From Pantoea rwandensis (GTDB taxonomy: Bacteria; Pseudomonadota; Gammaproteobacteria; Enterobacterales; Enterobacteriaceae), in the NCBI RefSeq assembly GCF_000759475.1, contig NZ_CP009454.1:2790001-2854000 (forward strand): a stretch of 64,000 nucleotides of DNA. Direction: 5' to 3'. The notes beneath the pieces were generated by a model, which saw only the letters and a list, made by a program, of their open reading frames with translations, was not told where the DNA came from and did no database searches. Below, piece after piece: positions 18,703 through 26,141 of the stretch (position 1 is the stretch's first letter; each line of letters begins with the position of its first letter). The position numbers were made by a program, and so were the translations under genes.

Positions 18703-20117
18703 AGCACTTTATGGATGACGATTTCCTGCTGCAAAGCGACGTTGCGCGTCGTTTGTACCATGACTTTGCCGCCGATATGCCGATCTACGATTATCACTGT
18801 CATCTCAACCCGCAGGAGATCGCCGAGGATCGTCAGTTCGCAAACCTCGGTCAGATTTGGCTGGAAGGTGACCATTACAAATGGCGCGCCTTGCGTGCTG
18901 CAGGCGTGGATGAATCGCTGATCACCGGTAAATCTACGAGCGATTACGATAAATATCTCGCGTGGGCCCACACCGTGCCCAAAACGCTGGGCAATCCGCT
19001 CTACCATTGGACGCATCTGGAGCTGCGTCGCCCATTCGGCATCACCAAGACGTTATTTGGGCCGGACACCGCACAACGCGTATGGGACGAATGCGCCGAG
19101 AAACTGGCAACCCCGGCATTTTCTGCACGCGGCATTATGCGTCAAATGAATGTACGTATGGTTGGCACCACCGATGATCCGGTTGATTCGCTGCAATATC
19201 ATCGTCAGATTGCTGAAGACAGCAGCTTTGATATTGATGTCGCCCCAAGCTGGCGCCCGGATAAGGTGTTCAAGATTGAGCTTGAAGGCTTTGTTGAATA
19301 CCTGGGACGGCTGGAGGCATCAGCGGATGTGGCGATCACCGACTTTGATGCGTTGCGCACCGCGCTGTTGCGCCGTTTAGATCACTTCTCTGCCCATGGC
19401 TGTCGTGCAGCGGATCACGGGATTGAAGTGCTGCGCTTTGCACCTGTTCCCGACGATAGCGTGTTGAACGCCATTCTGGCGAAACGTCGCAACGGCGACA
19501 CGCTAAGCGATCTGGAAATCGCGCAGTTTAGCAGCGCGGTGCTGGTCTGGCTGGGTTCCGAGTATGCACGACGTGATTGGGTGATGCAGTTGCACATCGG
19601 TGCCATTCGCAATAACAGCACTCGCCTGTTCCGTTTGCTCGGTGCCGACAGCGGTTTTGACTCCATTGGCGATAACAATATTGCTTTGCCGCTCTCGCGC
19701 CTGCTGAATGCGATGGATGTTAATGATCAACTGCCAAAGACCATTCTGTACTGCCTCAATCCGCGTGACAACGAAGTGCTGGCGACAATGGCAGGTAACT
19801 TCCAGGGTGCGGGCATCGCCGGAAAAGTGCAGTTTGGTTCCGGCTGGTGGTTCAACGATCAGCGCGATGGCATGCTGCGCCAGTTGGAGCAACTGTCTCA
19901 AATCGGTTTGCTCAGCCAGTTTGTCGGGATGCTGACCGATTCACGCAGCTTCCTCTCTTACACACGTCACGAATACTTCCGCCGTATTCTGTGCAACCTG
20001 CTCGGTCAATGGGTGCAGGATGGCATTGTGCCGCACGATGAAGCCGTACTTGGCAGCATGCTGCAAGATATTTGCTTTAACAACGCACAGCGCTACTTTG
20101 CCCTCAATCCACGTTGA
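18699..20117 (+). CDS. uxaC: Glucuronate (uronate) isomerase
   Basis: UxaC isomerises D-glucuronate to D-fructuronate and D-galacturonate to D-tagaturonate, the first step of hexuronate breakdown. It has 472 residues (family about 470). The N-terminal [17 protein letters not shown] holds the HxH metal site. [27 protein letters not shown] and [15 protein letters not shown] segments ([13 protein letters not shown]) are family marks. AGGAG lies just upstream, and the start overlaps the uxuB stop. Placing uxaC with uxuAB gives a complete glucuronate-to-KDG route in one operon. Confidence 0.97.
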   Translation: MKHFMDDDFLLQSDVARRLYHDFAADMPIYDYHCHLNPQEIAEDRQFANLGQIWLEGDHYKWRALRAAGVDESLITGKSTSDYDKYLAWAHTVPKTLGNPLYHWTHLELRRPFGITKTLFGPDTAQRVWDECAEKLATPAFSARGIMRQMNVRMVGTTDDPVDSLQYHRQIAEDSSFDIDVAPSWRPDKVFKIELEGFVEYLGRLEASADVAITDFDALRTALLRRLDHFSAHGCRAADHGIEVLRFAPVPDDSVLNAILAKRRNGDTLSDLEIAQFSSAVLVWLGSEYARRDWVMQLHIGAIRNNSTRLFRLLGADSGFDSIGDNNIALPLSRLLNAMDVNDQLPKTILYCLNPRDNEVLATMAGNFQGAGIAGKVQFGSGWWFNDQRDGMLRQLEQLSQIGLLSQFVGMLTDSRSFLSYTRHEYFRRILCNLLGQWVQDGIVPHDEAVLGSMLQDICFNNAQRYFALNPR

Positions 20118-20118
20118 A

Positions 20119-20152
20119 AATTGCGCCCTGTGCTATAGTGCAGGGCGCAATT
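20119..20152 (+). terminator. Perfect 12-base hairpin after uxaC
   Basis: AATTGCGCCCTG (20119-20130) and CAGGGCGCAATT (20141-20152) pair perfectly around a 10-base loop, starting right after the uxaC stop. No T tract follows, so it may be a processing or stability element between uxaC and uxuR rather than a true terminator. Confidence 0.55.
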
Positions 20153-20201
20153 GATGGCAGCGTCAGTGGTCGTAAACTTCTTAATCAGCAGAAAAGAGCT
20201 C

Positions 20202-20969
20202 ATGAAAACACAAGCATCAGCACAGCGCCCTTATCAGGAAGTGGGGGAAATGTTGCGTAACATGATTACGCAAAAGCAGTATGCCGTGGGCGAACGGTTG
20301 CCGCCTGAGCGTGAACTGGCTGCGCTGCTGGATGTCACGCGTACGCTGGTGCGTGAGGCTCTGATTATGCTGGAACTGGAAGGCTTGATTGAGGTGCGCC
20401 GGGGTGCAGGCATTTATGTTGTAAATGACAGTCCTACACCGCGAGCAGCAGCGCAGGCGGCCTGCAATGATGCCGGTCCGTTTGAGATGCTGCAGGCACG
20501 TCAGCTTCTGGAGAGCAATATTGCTGAGTTTGCCGCGCTGCAGGCAACCCGTGAAGACATCATTAAGATGCGACAGGCGCTGGAACTGGAAGAGAAAGAA
20601 CTCGCTTCTGGCGCGGTCAACGAAAGCGAGAACGGCGATCGTAATTTCCACTTAGCGATTGCCGAAGCCACCCACAACAGCATGTTGGTCGAACTGTTTA
20701 AGCAGTCCTGGCAGTGGCGTGAAGACAATGTGATGTGGAGCCAGCTGCATCGTCATCTGGTCAACACTCATTACCGCAAACAGTGGCTGGACGACCACAA
20801 GAAGATCCTCGCCACGCTGATTAAGAAAGATGCACGCGCCGCCAAGCAGGCTATGTGGCAGCATCTGGAGAATGTAAAACAGCGCTTGCTGGAATTTTCA
20901 GACGTCGATGACATCTATTTTGATGGTTACCTGTTTGAATCCTGGCCGCTGGACAGCGCCAACGGCTAG
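20202..20969 (+). CDS. uxuR: GntR-family hexuronate repressor
   Basis: A 255-residue FadR-subfamily GntR regulator. The N-terminal winged helix includes GERLPPERELAALLDVTRTLVREALIMLELEGLIEVRRGAGIYV. The C-terminal all-helical FCD domain includes GPFEMLQARQLLESNIAEFAALQATRED, FHLAIAEATHNSMLVELF and ends SDVDDIYFDGYLFESWPLD, which matches E. coli UxuR closely. UxuR represses uxuAB and releases DNA on binding fructuronate. It lies directly after uxaC. ATG 20202 has a GAAAAGAG ribosome site. UxuR-like operators are seen upstream of uxuA. Confidence 0.95.
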   Translation: MKTQASAQRPYQEVGEMLRNMITQKQYAVGERLPPERELAALLDVTRTLVREALIMLELEGLIEVRRGAGIYVVNDSPTPRAAAQAACNDAGPFEMLQARQLLESNIAEFAALQATREDIIKMRQALELEEKELASGAVNESENGDRNFHLAIAEATHNSMLVELFKQSWQWREDNVMWSQLHRHLVNTHYRKQWLDDHKKILATLIKKDARAAKQAMWQHLENVKQRLLEFSDVDDIYFDGYLFESWPLDSANG

Positions 20970-21002
20970 CATGAGCCCTTGTCACCAAGGGCTTTCAGGT
21001 GA

Positions 21003-22190
21003 TTACTGCGGTAACGAAGCTTTTAAACGCTGTGCTGCGAGAGCTAAATTGGTTTCCGATACTGAGGCATACGAAATACGCAGCGTAGAAGTATCCGGAT
21101 TATCACAGTAGAAAAACTCACCGGGAACATACACTACACCATTGCTCAGCGTGGTTTTCAGCCATTCGGTGGTGTTGAAGGCTTCTTTGAACGTTGCCCA
21201 CAGGAACATGCCACCCAGCGGGCGATAGAAGTGCAGCTTATCCCCCAATTCCGTCTCCAGTACTGCACACAGTGCATCGCACTTCTGCTTATAGGCCGCG
21301 CGAATTAAGCGAATCTGCTCCGGCAAGCGACCGGTTTCCAGATAATGACGCGTCAGGGATTGTGACAAGGCACTGGTGTGCAGATCCGTCGCCTGCTTCA
21401 GGTTCACCACCGATGATTTCAACCAACCCGGCATGGTAATCCAGCCAACACGTGCACCCGGTGCCAGAATTTTGGAGAAGGTCGAGGTATAAATGACATT
21501 CTCACTGGCACCCATGGCTTGCGCATGGGATTTCAATGGGCGGAATGTCTGGTCGGTGAAGTTAATCTCGCTGTAGGGATCGTCTTCAAAAATCAGGAAA
21601 TCATACTGTTTCGCCAGTGCAACCAGCTGCTGACGGCGCGCTTCTGATAAGGTCACACCGCTTGGGTTGCCAAAGGTCGGAACGATATACACGGCTTTGA
21701 TTGACGTCTGTTTGACCAGTTCTGCCAGCTCGTCAACGATCATGCCTTCGCCATCGGTGCCCACAGACTTAAATTGCGCATCAGCTAACTGGAAGACCTG
21801 TAACGCGGCGAGATAAGTCGGACGCTCCACCACCACCACGTCGCCTGGGTTAATCAGCGCGCGCGCAAGGATATCCAGTGATTGCTGTGACCCGGAAGTG
21901 ACCACAACGTCGTCCGGTGTGCAATCAATACCACGATCGGCTGAAATGCGGCAGATCGCTTCACGTAACAGCGGATCCCCTTCACTCAAGCCATACTGAA
22001 ACGCGTTGTGGCCATCCTGTGATAACGCACGATCCATCGCGATCTGCAGGCCTTCGGTATCAAACAGATCGGGATTCGGGATACCACCACCGAGTGAAAT
22101 CACCCCTTCCATTTTGCTGTGTTTCAATAAATCGCGAATGGCTGATGAATGAATGCGTTTAACGTTATGGGATAACTTTTGCGACGACAT
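21003..22190 (-). CDS. PLP-dependent aminotransferase (class I/II, 2-aminoadipate-transaminase-like)
   Basis: This is a 395-residue fold-type I aminotransferase. It shows ISLGGGIPNPDLF, the QYGLSEGDPLLREAI strand, TSGSQQSLD, PTFGNPSGVTLS, DDPYSEINF, and STFSKILAPGARVGW with the PLP-binding Lys in SK. This set is typical of the LysN/MocR-like aminotransferases acting on branched, aromatic or aminoadipate substrates. There is no GntR domain, so it is a free enzyme and not a MocR regulator. It is a single gene, with the toxin-antitoxin region upstream of it. Substrate unknown. Confidence 0.92.
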   Translation of the reverse strand: MSSQKLSHNVKRIHSSAIRDLLKHSKMEGVISLGGGIPNPDLFDTEGLQIAMDRALSQDGHNAFQYGLSEGDPLLREAICRISADRGIDCTPDDVVVTSGSQQSLDILARALINPGDVVVVERPTYLAALQVFQLADAQFKSVGTDGEGMIVDELAELVKQTSIKAVYIVPTFGNPSGVTLSEARRQQLVALAKQYDFLIFEDDPYSEINFTDQTFRPLKSHAQAMGASENVIYTSTFSKILAPGARVGWITMPGWLKSSVVNLKQATDLHTSALSQSLTRHYLETGRLPEQIRLIRAAYKQKCDALCAVLETELGDKLHFYRPLGGMFLWATFKEAFNTTEWLKTTLSNGVVYVPGEFFYCDNPDTSTLRISYASVSETNLALAAQRLKASLPQ

Positions 22191-22340
22191 AAAACCTTTA
22201 CCTGATTATATTTTTCTAAGGCTAAATTCATAACATAAGTTAGCTATGCTGATAATCACATTTTCACGGTTTGGCAAATAGAATTTAGTACCGGAAGGAA
22301 ACGACGGATATGGCGAAATTATCACTGTTGGCAAAGAACG

Positions 22341-22369
22341 AAAAAAGGCGGAGGGGTGAGCTCCGCCTT
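22341..22369 (-). terminator. Rho-independent terminator of the tisB-like transcript
   Basis: Read on the minus strand, AAGGCGGAG pairs with CTCCGCCTT (arms 22361-22369 and 22345-22353) around a short loop and is followed by a run of T (22346-22341). It lies 15 bases past the toxin stop codon, as expected for the end of a short mRNA. Confidence 0.9.
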
Positions 22370-22383
22370 GCTTCAAGTTCCGG

Positions 22384-22473
22384 TCAATGTGCCTGACCGG
22401 TCAGTTGCAAAAGGGCAACGATGATTTGCAGGATCACCCGGACCAGGTCCAGGAGTAACCGAACAAGTTCCAT
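22384..22473 (-). CDS. tisB: TisB-like SOS-induced type I toxin, 29-residue hydrophobic peptide
   Basis: A 29-residue peptide starting MELVRLLLDLVRVILQIIVA and ending LLQLTGQAH. E. coli TisB is also 29 residues, and its core ILKLIVAALQL aligns with ILQIIVALLQL here (8 of 11 identical, from memory of the E. coli sequence). The peptide forms one amphipathic membrane helix with spaced Arg/Asp. TisB inserts in the inner membrane, collapses the proton-motive force and promotes persistence after DNA damage. ATG 22473 follows the strong site GGAGAAGGAAAGTG. A LexA box lies about 211 bases upstream, a terminator directly downstream, and an antisense RNA gene beyond the promoter, the whole istR-tisB plan. 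The C-terminus differs from TisB, lacking its Lys-rich tail. Confidence 0.87.
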   Translation of the reverse strand: MELVRLLLDLVRVILQIIVALLQLTGQAH

Positions 22474-22552
22474 CACTTTCCTTCTCCTCTGACAGGAGCG
22501 CGCCTTTCAGCCGTCAGGGCTTTGACTCCACCCGCCGATGGCCTGAGCACAA

Positions 22553-22570
22553 TTGTGAGGAGTGCTGAGC
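22553..22570 (-). promoter_or_regulatory. Antitoxin RNA target (standby-type site) in the tisB-like mRNA leader
   Basis: The 18-base + strand sequence TTGTGAGGAGTGCTGAGC here is identical to 22748-22765, the 5' end of the predicted antitoxin RNA. The toxin mRNA therefore carries its exact complement, 80-97 bases ahead of the toxin ATG. In E. coli, IstR-1 pairs with the ribosome standby site about 100 bases ahead of tisB, so position and length both agree. Confidence 0.85.
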
Positions 22571-22681
22571 GCCACTCATTGTGGAAGCCACAGGCCAGCA
22601 CCACCTGAAACCTGCCGGGATTTGACTATCCGCGCCCCTGGGAGTCATCAGAAAACAATGAGACTGCGCTCGCCACTCAAC

Positions 22682-22701
22682 ACCTGTATAACCATACAGT
22701 A
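22682..22701. promoter_or_regulatory. LexA (SOS) box
   Basis: On the minus strand the sequence is TACTGTATGGTTATACAGGT, against the consensus TACTGTATATATATACAGTA. Both CTGT/ACAG half-sites are intact with correct spacing. It lies between the toxin leader and the divergent antitoxin RNA gene, where the E. coli istR-tisB locus also has its LexA site. SOS derepression of the toxin is the expected result. Confidence 0.9.
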
Positions 22702-22713
22702 TTTTAGCGAAAC

Positions 22714-22742
22714 TTGAAATATTTCCCCGCACATTTTATGAT
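22714..22742 (+). promoter_or_regulatory. Sigma-70 promoter of the antitoxin RNA
   Basis: TTGAAA (22714-22719), a 17-base spacer and TATGAT (22737-22742) make a near-consensus promoter with predicted start at about 22749. It lies outside the LexA box, so it should be constitutive, as the IstR-1 promoter is. Confidence 0.85.
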
Positions 22743-22748
22743 TTGCTT

Positions 22749-22843
22749 TGTGAGGAGTGCTGAGCACCCCGTTCGCAGCGCGGTTACCAGCCAGTTCGCG
22801 AACATAAAAAAAAGGATTTGGCGTGATAGCCAAATCCTTTTTT
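22749..22843 (+). ncRNA. istR: IstR-like antitoxin small RNA
   Basis: A predicted RNA of about 95 nucleotides starts 7 bases after the -10 box and ends at a perfect terminator (22811-22843). Its first 17 or so nucleotides (UGUGAGGAGUGCUGAGC) are an exact complement of the toxin mRNA leader at 22553-22570, so it acts in trans on a divergent transcript. E. coli IstR-1 has the same design: an unstructured 5' pairing tail and a 3' terminator. A longer SOS-controlled form starting near the LexA box (IstR-2-like) is possible. No protein frame is evident in it. Confidence 0.85.
22811..22843 (+). terminator. Terminator of the IstR-like RNA
   Basis: AAAGGATTTGGC (22811-22822) and GCCAAATCCTTT (22829-22840) pair perfectly around a 6-base loop, with T tract to 22843. 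A-rich sequence on the other side lets it also serve the opposite strand. Confidence 0.93.
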
Positions 22844-22857
22844 ATTGCCTGCGATAA

Positions 22858-24150
22858 TCAGTTTGCCGAACTGACACGCCAGATAGCATTACCGGCATCA
22901 TCCGCGATCAGCACACCGCCCCGCTGGTCTGAAGCCAGGCCGACCGGCAAACCTCGTACCTGTTTTTGGTCATCGGTCAGGAATCCCGTGACGACTGGCT
23001 GCGGCTGTCCAACCGGTTTTCCGTTTTCGAATTTCACCCACACCACCTGGTACCCATTCAACGGCGTACGATTCCAACTGCCGTGCTCACTGATAAATGC
23101 CCCTCCGCGATACTGCGGCATGTTATCTGCGCCATAGAACAGCAAGCCAAGCGGTGCCACATGCGAGCTGAGCGCGTAATCCGGCTTGATGGCCTTCTCG
23201 ACTAAATCGGGACGCTGTGGCTGCGCTCGCACATCGATATGTTGGCCATAATAGCTGTAAGGCCAGCCGTAAAAGCCTTTCTCCTGCACTGATGTCATGT
23301 AATCTGGCACCAGGTCTGAGCCGATTTCGTCTCGCTCGTTGACAATCGCCCATAGCTTGCCGCTTTGCGGTTCCCATTGCAGACCTGTTGGATTGCGCAG
23401 ACCGCTGGCATAAATGCGACTGGCTCCGCTGGCTGCATCGACCTCTAATACCGCAGCACGGCGGTACTCTGCACCAATGCCGTTTTCCGTAATGTTACTG
23501 TTGGAACCAACGCCGACATAAAGCTTAGTCCCGTCCGGACTGGCGACCAGTGATTTAGTCCAGTGGTGGTTAATCGGCCCACCGGGCAACTCGGTTACCA
23601 CCACGGGCGGTGTGCGAATCTCGGTTTGGCCGCTCTCATACGGGAACTTCACCAGACTATCGGCATTGGCAACATACAGCGTGTTGCCCACCAGTTGCAT
23701 GCCAAACGGCGCGGTGAGGTTGTCGATAAAACGATGTTGCTCCCATTTGCCGTTCACGTTACGTAGAAGCGTAATTCGGTTTCCGCCAGCCCCGCCTTTA
23801 CCTGAGGCATTTTTCACCATACCGGTGATGAGATCTTTAGGTGCCGTGGTCGGCTTCGGCGTACCGTTGGATTCGGCGACCAGCACATCATTATTAGGAA
23901 GGACCAGCACCTGGCGGGGATGCTGCAAATTGTCGGCGATCTTTTCAATTTTCAGCCCCTGCGCGACCTTCGGCATTTCACCCGCTTTCCACGGTATGGC
24001 TTCTGGCACCTGCATCGGCGGCATAAAGAAGTTTTGTGCTTGCGGCAACTCAGGATTGGGACCAATTTGCTTTTGCGGATCGATCAACGCACCATCGTCA
24101 CAAGCACTCAGAACCATTGTCAGGGTCACTGCACCAAGAATCTTCTTCAT
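22858..24150 (-). CDS. Sorbosone-dehydrogenase-like (PQQ-type beta-propeller) lipoprotein
   Basis: This 430-residue protein has a lipoprotein signal with lipobox LSAC (Cys 17), so it is anchored in the periplasm. The body is a six-bladed propeller of the sorbosone/soluble aldose dehydrogenase group: ADNLQHPRQVLVLPNNDVLVAES, LTAPFGMQL, NHHWTKSLVASPDG-KLYVGVGSN, YASGLRNPTGLQWEP and NERDEIGSDLVPDY. Such enzymes often use PQQ to oxidise aldoses or aldonic aldehydes; PQQ dependence here is inferred. Its start overlaps the stop of the DUF2231 membrane gene, a pairing that suggests the membrane protein accepts electrons or assists assembly. Confidence 0.85.
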   Translation of the reverse strand: MKKILGAVTLTMVLSACDDGALIDPQKQIGPNPELPQAQNFFMPPMQVPEAIPWKAGEMPKVAQGLKIEKIADNLQHPRQVLVLPNNDVLVAESNGTPKPTTAPKDLITGMVKNASGKGGAGGNRITLLRNVNGKWEQHRFIDNLTAPFGMQLVGNTLYVANADSLVKFPYESGQTEIRTPPVVVTELPGGPINHHWTKSLVASPDGTKLYVGVGSNSNITENGIGAEYRRAAVLEVDAASGASRIYASGLRNPTGLQWEPQSGKLWAIVNERDEIGSDLVPDYMTSVQEKGFYGWPYSYYGQHIDVRAQPQRPDLVEKAIKPDYALSSHVAPLGLLFYGADNMPQYRGGAFISEHGSWNRTPLNGYQVVWVKFENGKPVGQPQPVVTGFLTDDQKQVRGLPVGLASDQRGGVLIADDAGNAIWRVSSAN

Positions 24151-24569
24151 TCGCGACCTCCTGACGTGCTGCGTCCGCGCAGCGCGAGTTGCAGATTAGC
24201 GACCAGCAGTAAGGCCACCACCACCGTAGAGAGTGTGACGCCAAGTGGCACCACCGCGTAAGCATCGCGACTGTGAATAAAGGCATTCGCGATAGCCACG
24301 AGGATAGCCAGCAGTGACAGCCAGAAATGAAGCTTCTCACTGGGATAAGGGCCGCGAAATAAGTAAACAAGAGTGATTAATCTTGGCAGGATCGCCAGCA
24401 CCAGACCCATCGCAATCAACCAACTGGCTGATTTGGTCCACATGATGACGAAGGTTTGCAGATAGATGATATCGAACAGCCAGGCGGCGACAAAAAAGCC
24501 CAGCGGCAGCGGCTCCAGCAGAGCGTAAAGCCCTACAGCAAACGCTGAACGTCCCGAGGTATACAACAT
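24147..24569 (-). CDS. DUF2231-type inner-membrane protein
   Basis: A 140-residue protein with four predicted hydrophobic segments, starting SGRSAFAVGLYALLEPLPLGFFVAAWLFDIIY, which fits the DUF2231 family. It ends in an ATGA overlap with the sorbosone-dehydrogenase-like gene, so the two are translationally coupled. The function is unknown; a role in the redox chain of the neighbour is a guess from context. Confidence 0.7.
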   Translation of the reverse strand: MLYTSGRSAFAVGLYALLEPLPLGFFVAAWLFDIIYLQTFVIMWTKSASWLIAMGLVLAILPRLITLVYLFRGPYPSEKLHFWLSLLAILVAIANAFIHSRDAYAVVPLGVTLSTVVVALLLVANLQLALRGRSTSGGRE

Positions 24570-24604
24570 TTCACTCTCCCTATTACGTTTATTATTCAGG
24601 CGAT

Positions 24605-24636
24605 GGCGGCGATTTCGCTTCCCCGAAATCGCCGCC
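24605..24636. terminator. GC-rich hairpin between DUF2231 and the iron-binding protein gene
   Basis: GGCGGCGATTTCG (24605-24617) and CGAAATCGCCGCC (24624-24636) pair perfectly over 13 bases with a 6-base loop. It is downstream of the minus-strand binding-protein gene and probably ends its transcript, though the T tract is missing. Confidence 0.55.
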
Positions 24637-24700
24637 AGGCGCCTGTAAAATATTAGTAAAGATGAAGAGTAATGCGCGTTATTGCCGCAAATAGCCTAAA

Positions 24701-25816
24701 TTATGATTTCTCAGCCGGCAGTGTCACCCAGTAACCTGGCTGATATGGCAGAGGCAAAAACTTCTCATGGAACTCACGGAATGTCGCGTCAGGATCGAGA
24801 TCCTTGAACAAATCCGGATGCAGCCATTTCGCTAAGGCCTGAATCGCGACAAACTGATACGGGCTGTCGTAGAACTGATGCCAGATGGCGTGCGCATTAC
24901 CGTTATGCGCTACTGGCAAAGTTTTAAACGCATCGCGCATCATCAGCAACTTCAGACGTGCCGTGGCTTCTTGTGTATCAGCGCCAGGACCCACGCCCAC
25001 CCATTTACCCACGGTGTTGTAGTTCTTCCAGTTTGCGCCCGTCACCACCACTACATCCGGGCGGCTGGCAATGATTTGCTCTGGGTTGAGAGTACCGAAC
25101 GTACCTGGAATCAGATCTTTAGCGATATTGCTGCCGCCAGAGAGTTCCACCATCTGACCAAAGTTCTCGTTTCCAAACGACATGCAGCATTCGTCGGTAT
25201 ACCCGCCCGCACGGTCGATCATCACTTTCGGACGCGGACCCGCGAAGTTTTTCAGGCGATCGGTCACCTTTTCGATCTGCGTACGGCGGAAAGCCACGAT
25301 CTCTTCAGCACGCTGCGGGTTATTGACCAGTTCGCCCATGATGCGGATGCTCTTCTCGGCGTGCTCCATCGGTTTCTCACGGAAGTCGATAAACACCACC
25401 GGTACGCCAACCGCCTGCAACTTCTCAATCAACTTGCCTTCATCCGTCGCCGCTTTGGATTCCAGATTCATCAGCACCAGATCCGGTTTTAACGTCAGGG
25501 CTTGCTCAACGTTAAAGGTGCCGTCTTTTGCGCCACCGAAGGTCGGCAGCTTTTTAATTTCCGGATACTTTTTCTCATAGGCCATATAACCGTCATAGTC
25601 GGCCTTATGGAAGTCATCACGCCAGCCCACCACGCGATGGAACGGTGCAGCAGTATCGAAAGCCGCCAACAGATACATCTGGCGCCCTTCGCCCAAAATA
25701 ATGCGTTTCGATTCCTCTTTAACTTCAACCTGACGTCCTGCAATGTCAGTGATGATTTTTGCCGAAGCGGAATCCGCCACAGCCAGTAACCCCAGCGCTA
25801 ACAGCCATTTTTTCAT
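24701..25816 (-). CDS. Periplasmic iron/siderophore-type ABC binding protein
   Basis: A 371-residue receptor with a signal peptide (MKKWLLALGLLAVADSASA) and the class III (FecB/BtuF) fold: ITDIAGRQVEVKEESKRIILGEGR, then LKPDLVLMNLES, VPVVFIDFREKP, and NPEQIIASRPDVVVVTG. The EGRQMYL variation and DECCMSFGNENFG segment mark a subfamily found beside siderophore or heme permeases, but none is adjacent here. A Fur box directly upstream supports iron control. Ligand uncertain. Confidence 0.86.
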   Translation of the reverse strand: MKKWLLALGLLAVADSASAKIITDIAGRQVEVKEESKRIILGEGRQMYLLAAFDTAAPFHRVVGWRDDFHKADYDGYMAYEKKYPEIKKLPTFGGAKDGTFNVEQALTLKPDLVLMNLESKAATDEGKLIEKLQAVGVPVVFIDFREKPMEHAEKSIRIMGELVNNPQRAEEIVAFRRTQIEKVTDRLKNFAGPRPKVMIDRAGGYTDECCMSFGNENFGQMVELSGGSNIAKDLIPGTFGTLNPEQIIASRPDVVVVTGANWKNYNTVGKWVGVGPGADTQEATARLKLLMMRDAFKTLPVAHNGNAHAIWHQFYDSPYQFVAIQALAKWLHPDLFKDLDPDATFREFHEKFLPLPYQPGYWVTLPAEKS

Positions 25817-25834
25817 TGAATCTACCCATACAAA

Positions 25835-25853
25835 TGATAATGATTATTATTAA
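25835..25853. promoter_or_regulatory. Fur box
   Basis: The sequence GATAATGATTATTATTAAA matches the 19-base Fur consensus at 15 positions, with GATAATGAT intact, starting 18 bases upstream of the binding-protein ATG. Iron repression of that gene is expected. Confidence 0.78.
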
Positions 25854-25941
25854 AATTTCGCGGCGTCACTATTACCTGGCAGACGCGAAATGAAAAGCCC
25901 CTGAGACACATTTTTTTACATCCGTTAACGCATCACATCAC

Positions 25942-25987
25942 TGTGCCATCGCTCACAAAACGTCCCGCATCCGTGAATATGCTCACA
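25942..25987. promoter_or_regulatory. Two CRP-like sites upstream of the acid-sugar operon
   Basis: TGTGCCATCGCTCACA (25942-25957) and CGTGAATATGCTCACA (25972-25987) each differ from the CRP half-site pattern TGTGA-N6-TCACA by one base. They are 30 bases apart, about three helical turns, so both would face the same side of the DNA. They sit 155-200 bases before the enolase-superfamily gene. Confidence 0.5.
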
Positions 25988-26072
25988 GCAAGCCATGCAA
26001 CTGCCCAATTAATCGGCTGCTCTTCCCGCATTTTGGCTAATGCGTAAACAAAATGTGAAGGCTAAATTACGA

Positions 26073-26091
26073 AATGAAACGCCGTTTTAAT
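26073..26091. promoter_or_regulatory. KdgR-like operator upstream of the acid-sugar operon
   Basis: AATGAAACGCCGTTTTAAT fits the KdgR box consensus AATRAAAYRNYRTTTYATT at all but one informative position. It lies 51 bases before the GTG start. KdgR represses pectin/uronate genes until 2-keto-3-deoxygluconate binds. Position downstream of the CRP-like pair is typical of a repressed, CRP-activated promoter. Confidence 0.6.
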
Positions 26092-26141
26092 TTTTAGATA
26101 ACGCTCAGCCTGAGCATGGAAATCGTTCTGGAGGCCATACC

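Noticed and set aside
21003..22190. MocR-type transcription factor
   Set aside because: The protein lacks the N-terminal GntR helix-turn-helix; it is only the aminotransferase part at normal enzyme length.
22514..22833. Frames of 60-72 codons on the minus strand within the toxin-antitoxin region
   Set aside because: They lack ribosome sites and cross the LexA box and terminators; the 29-codon frame is the supported product.
24878..25492. 204-codon + strand frame opposite the iron-binding protein
   Set aside because: Composition rich in His/Arg/Gln typical of antisense frames; the minus-strand protein is well supported.
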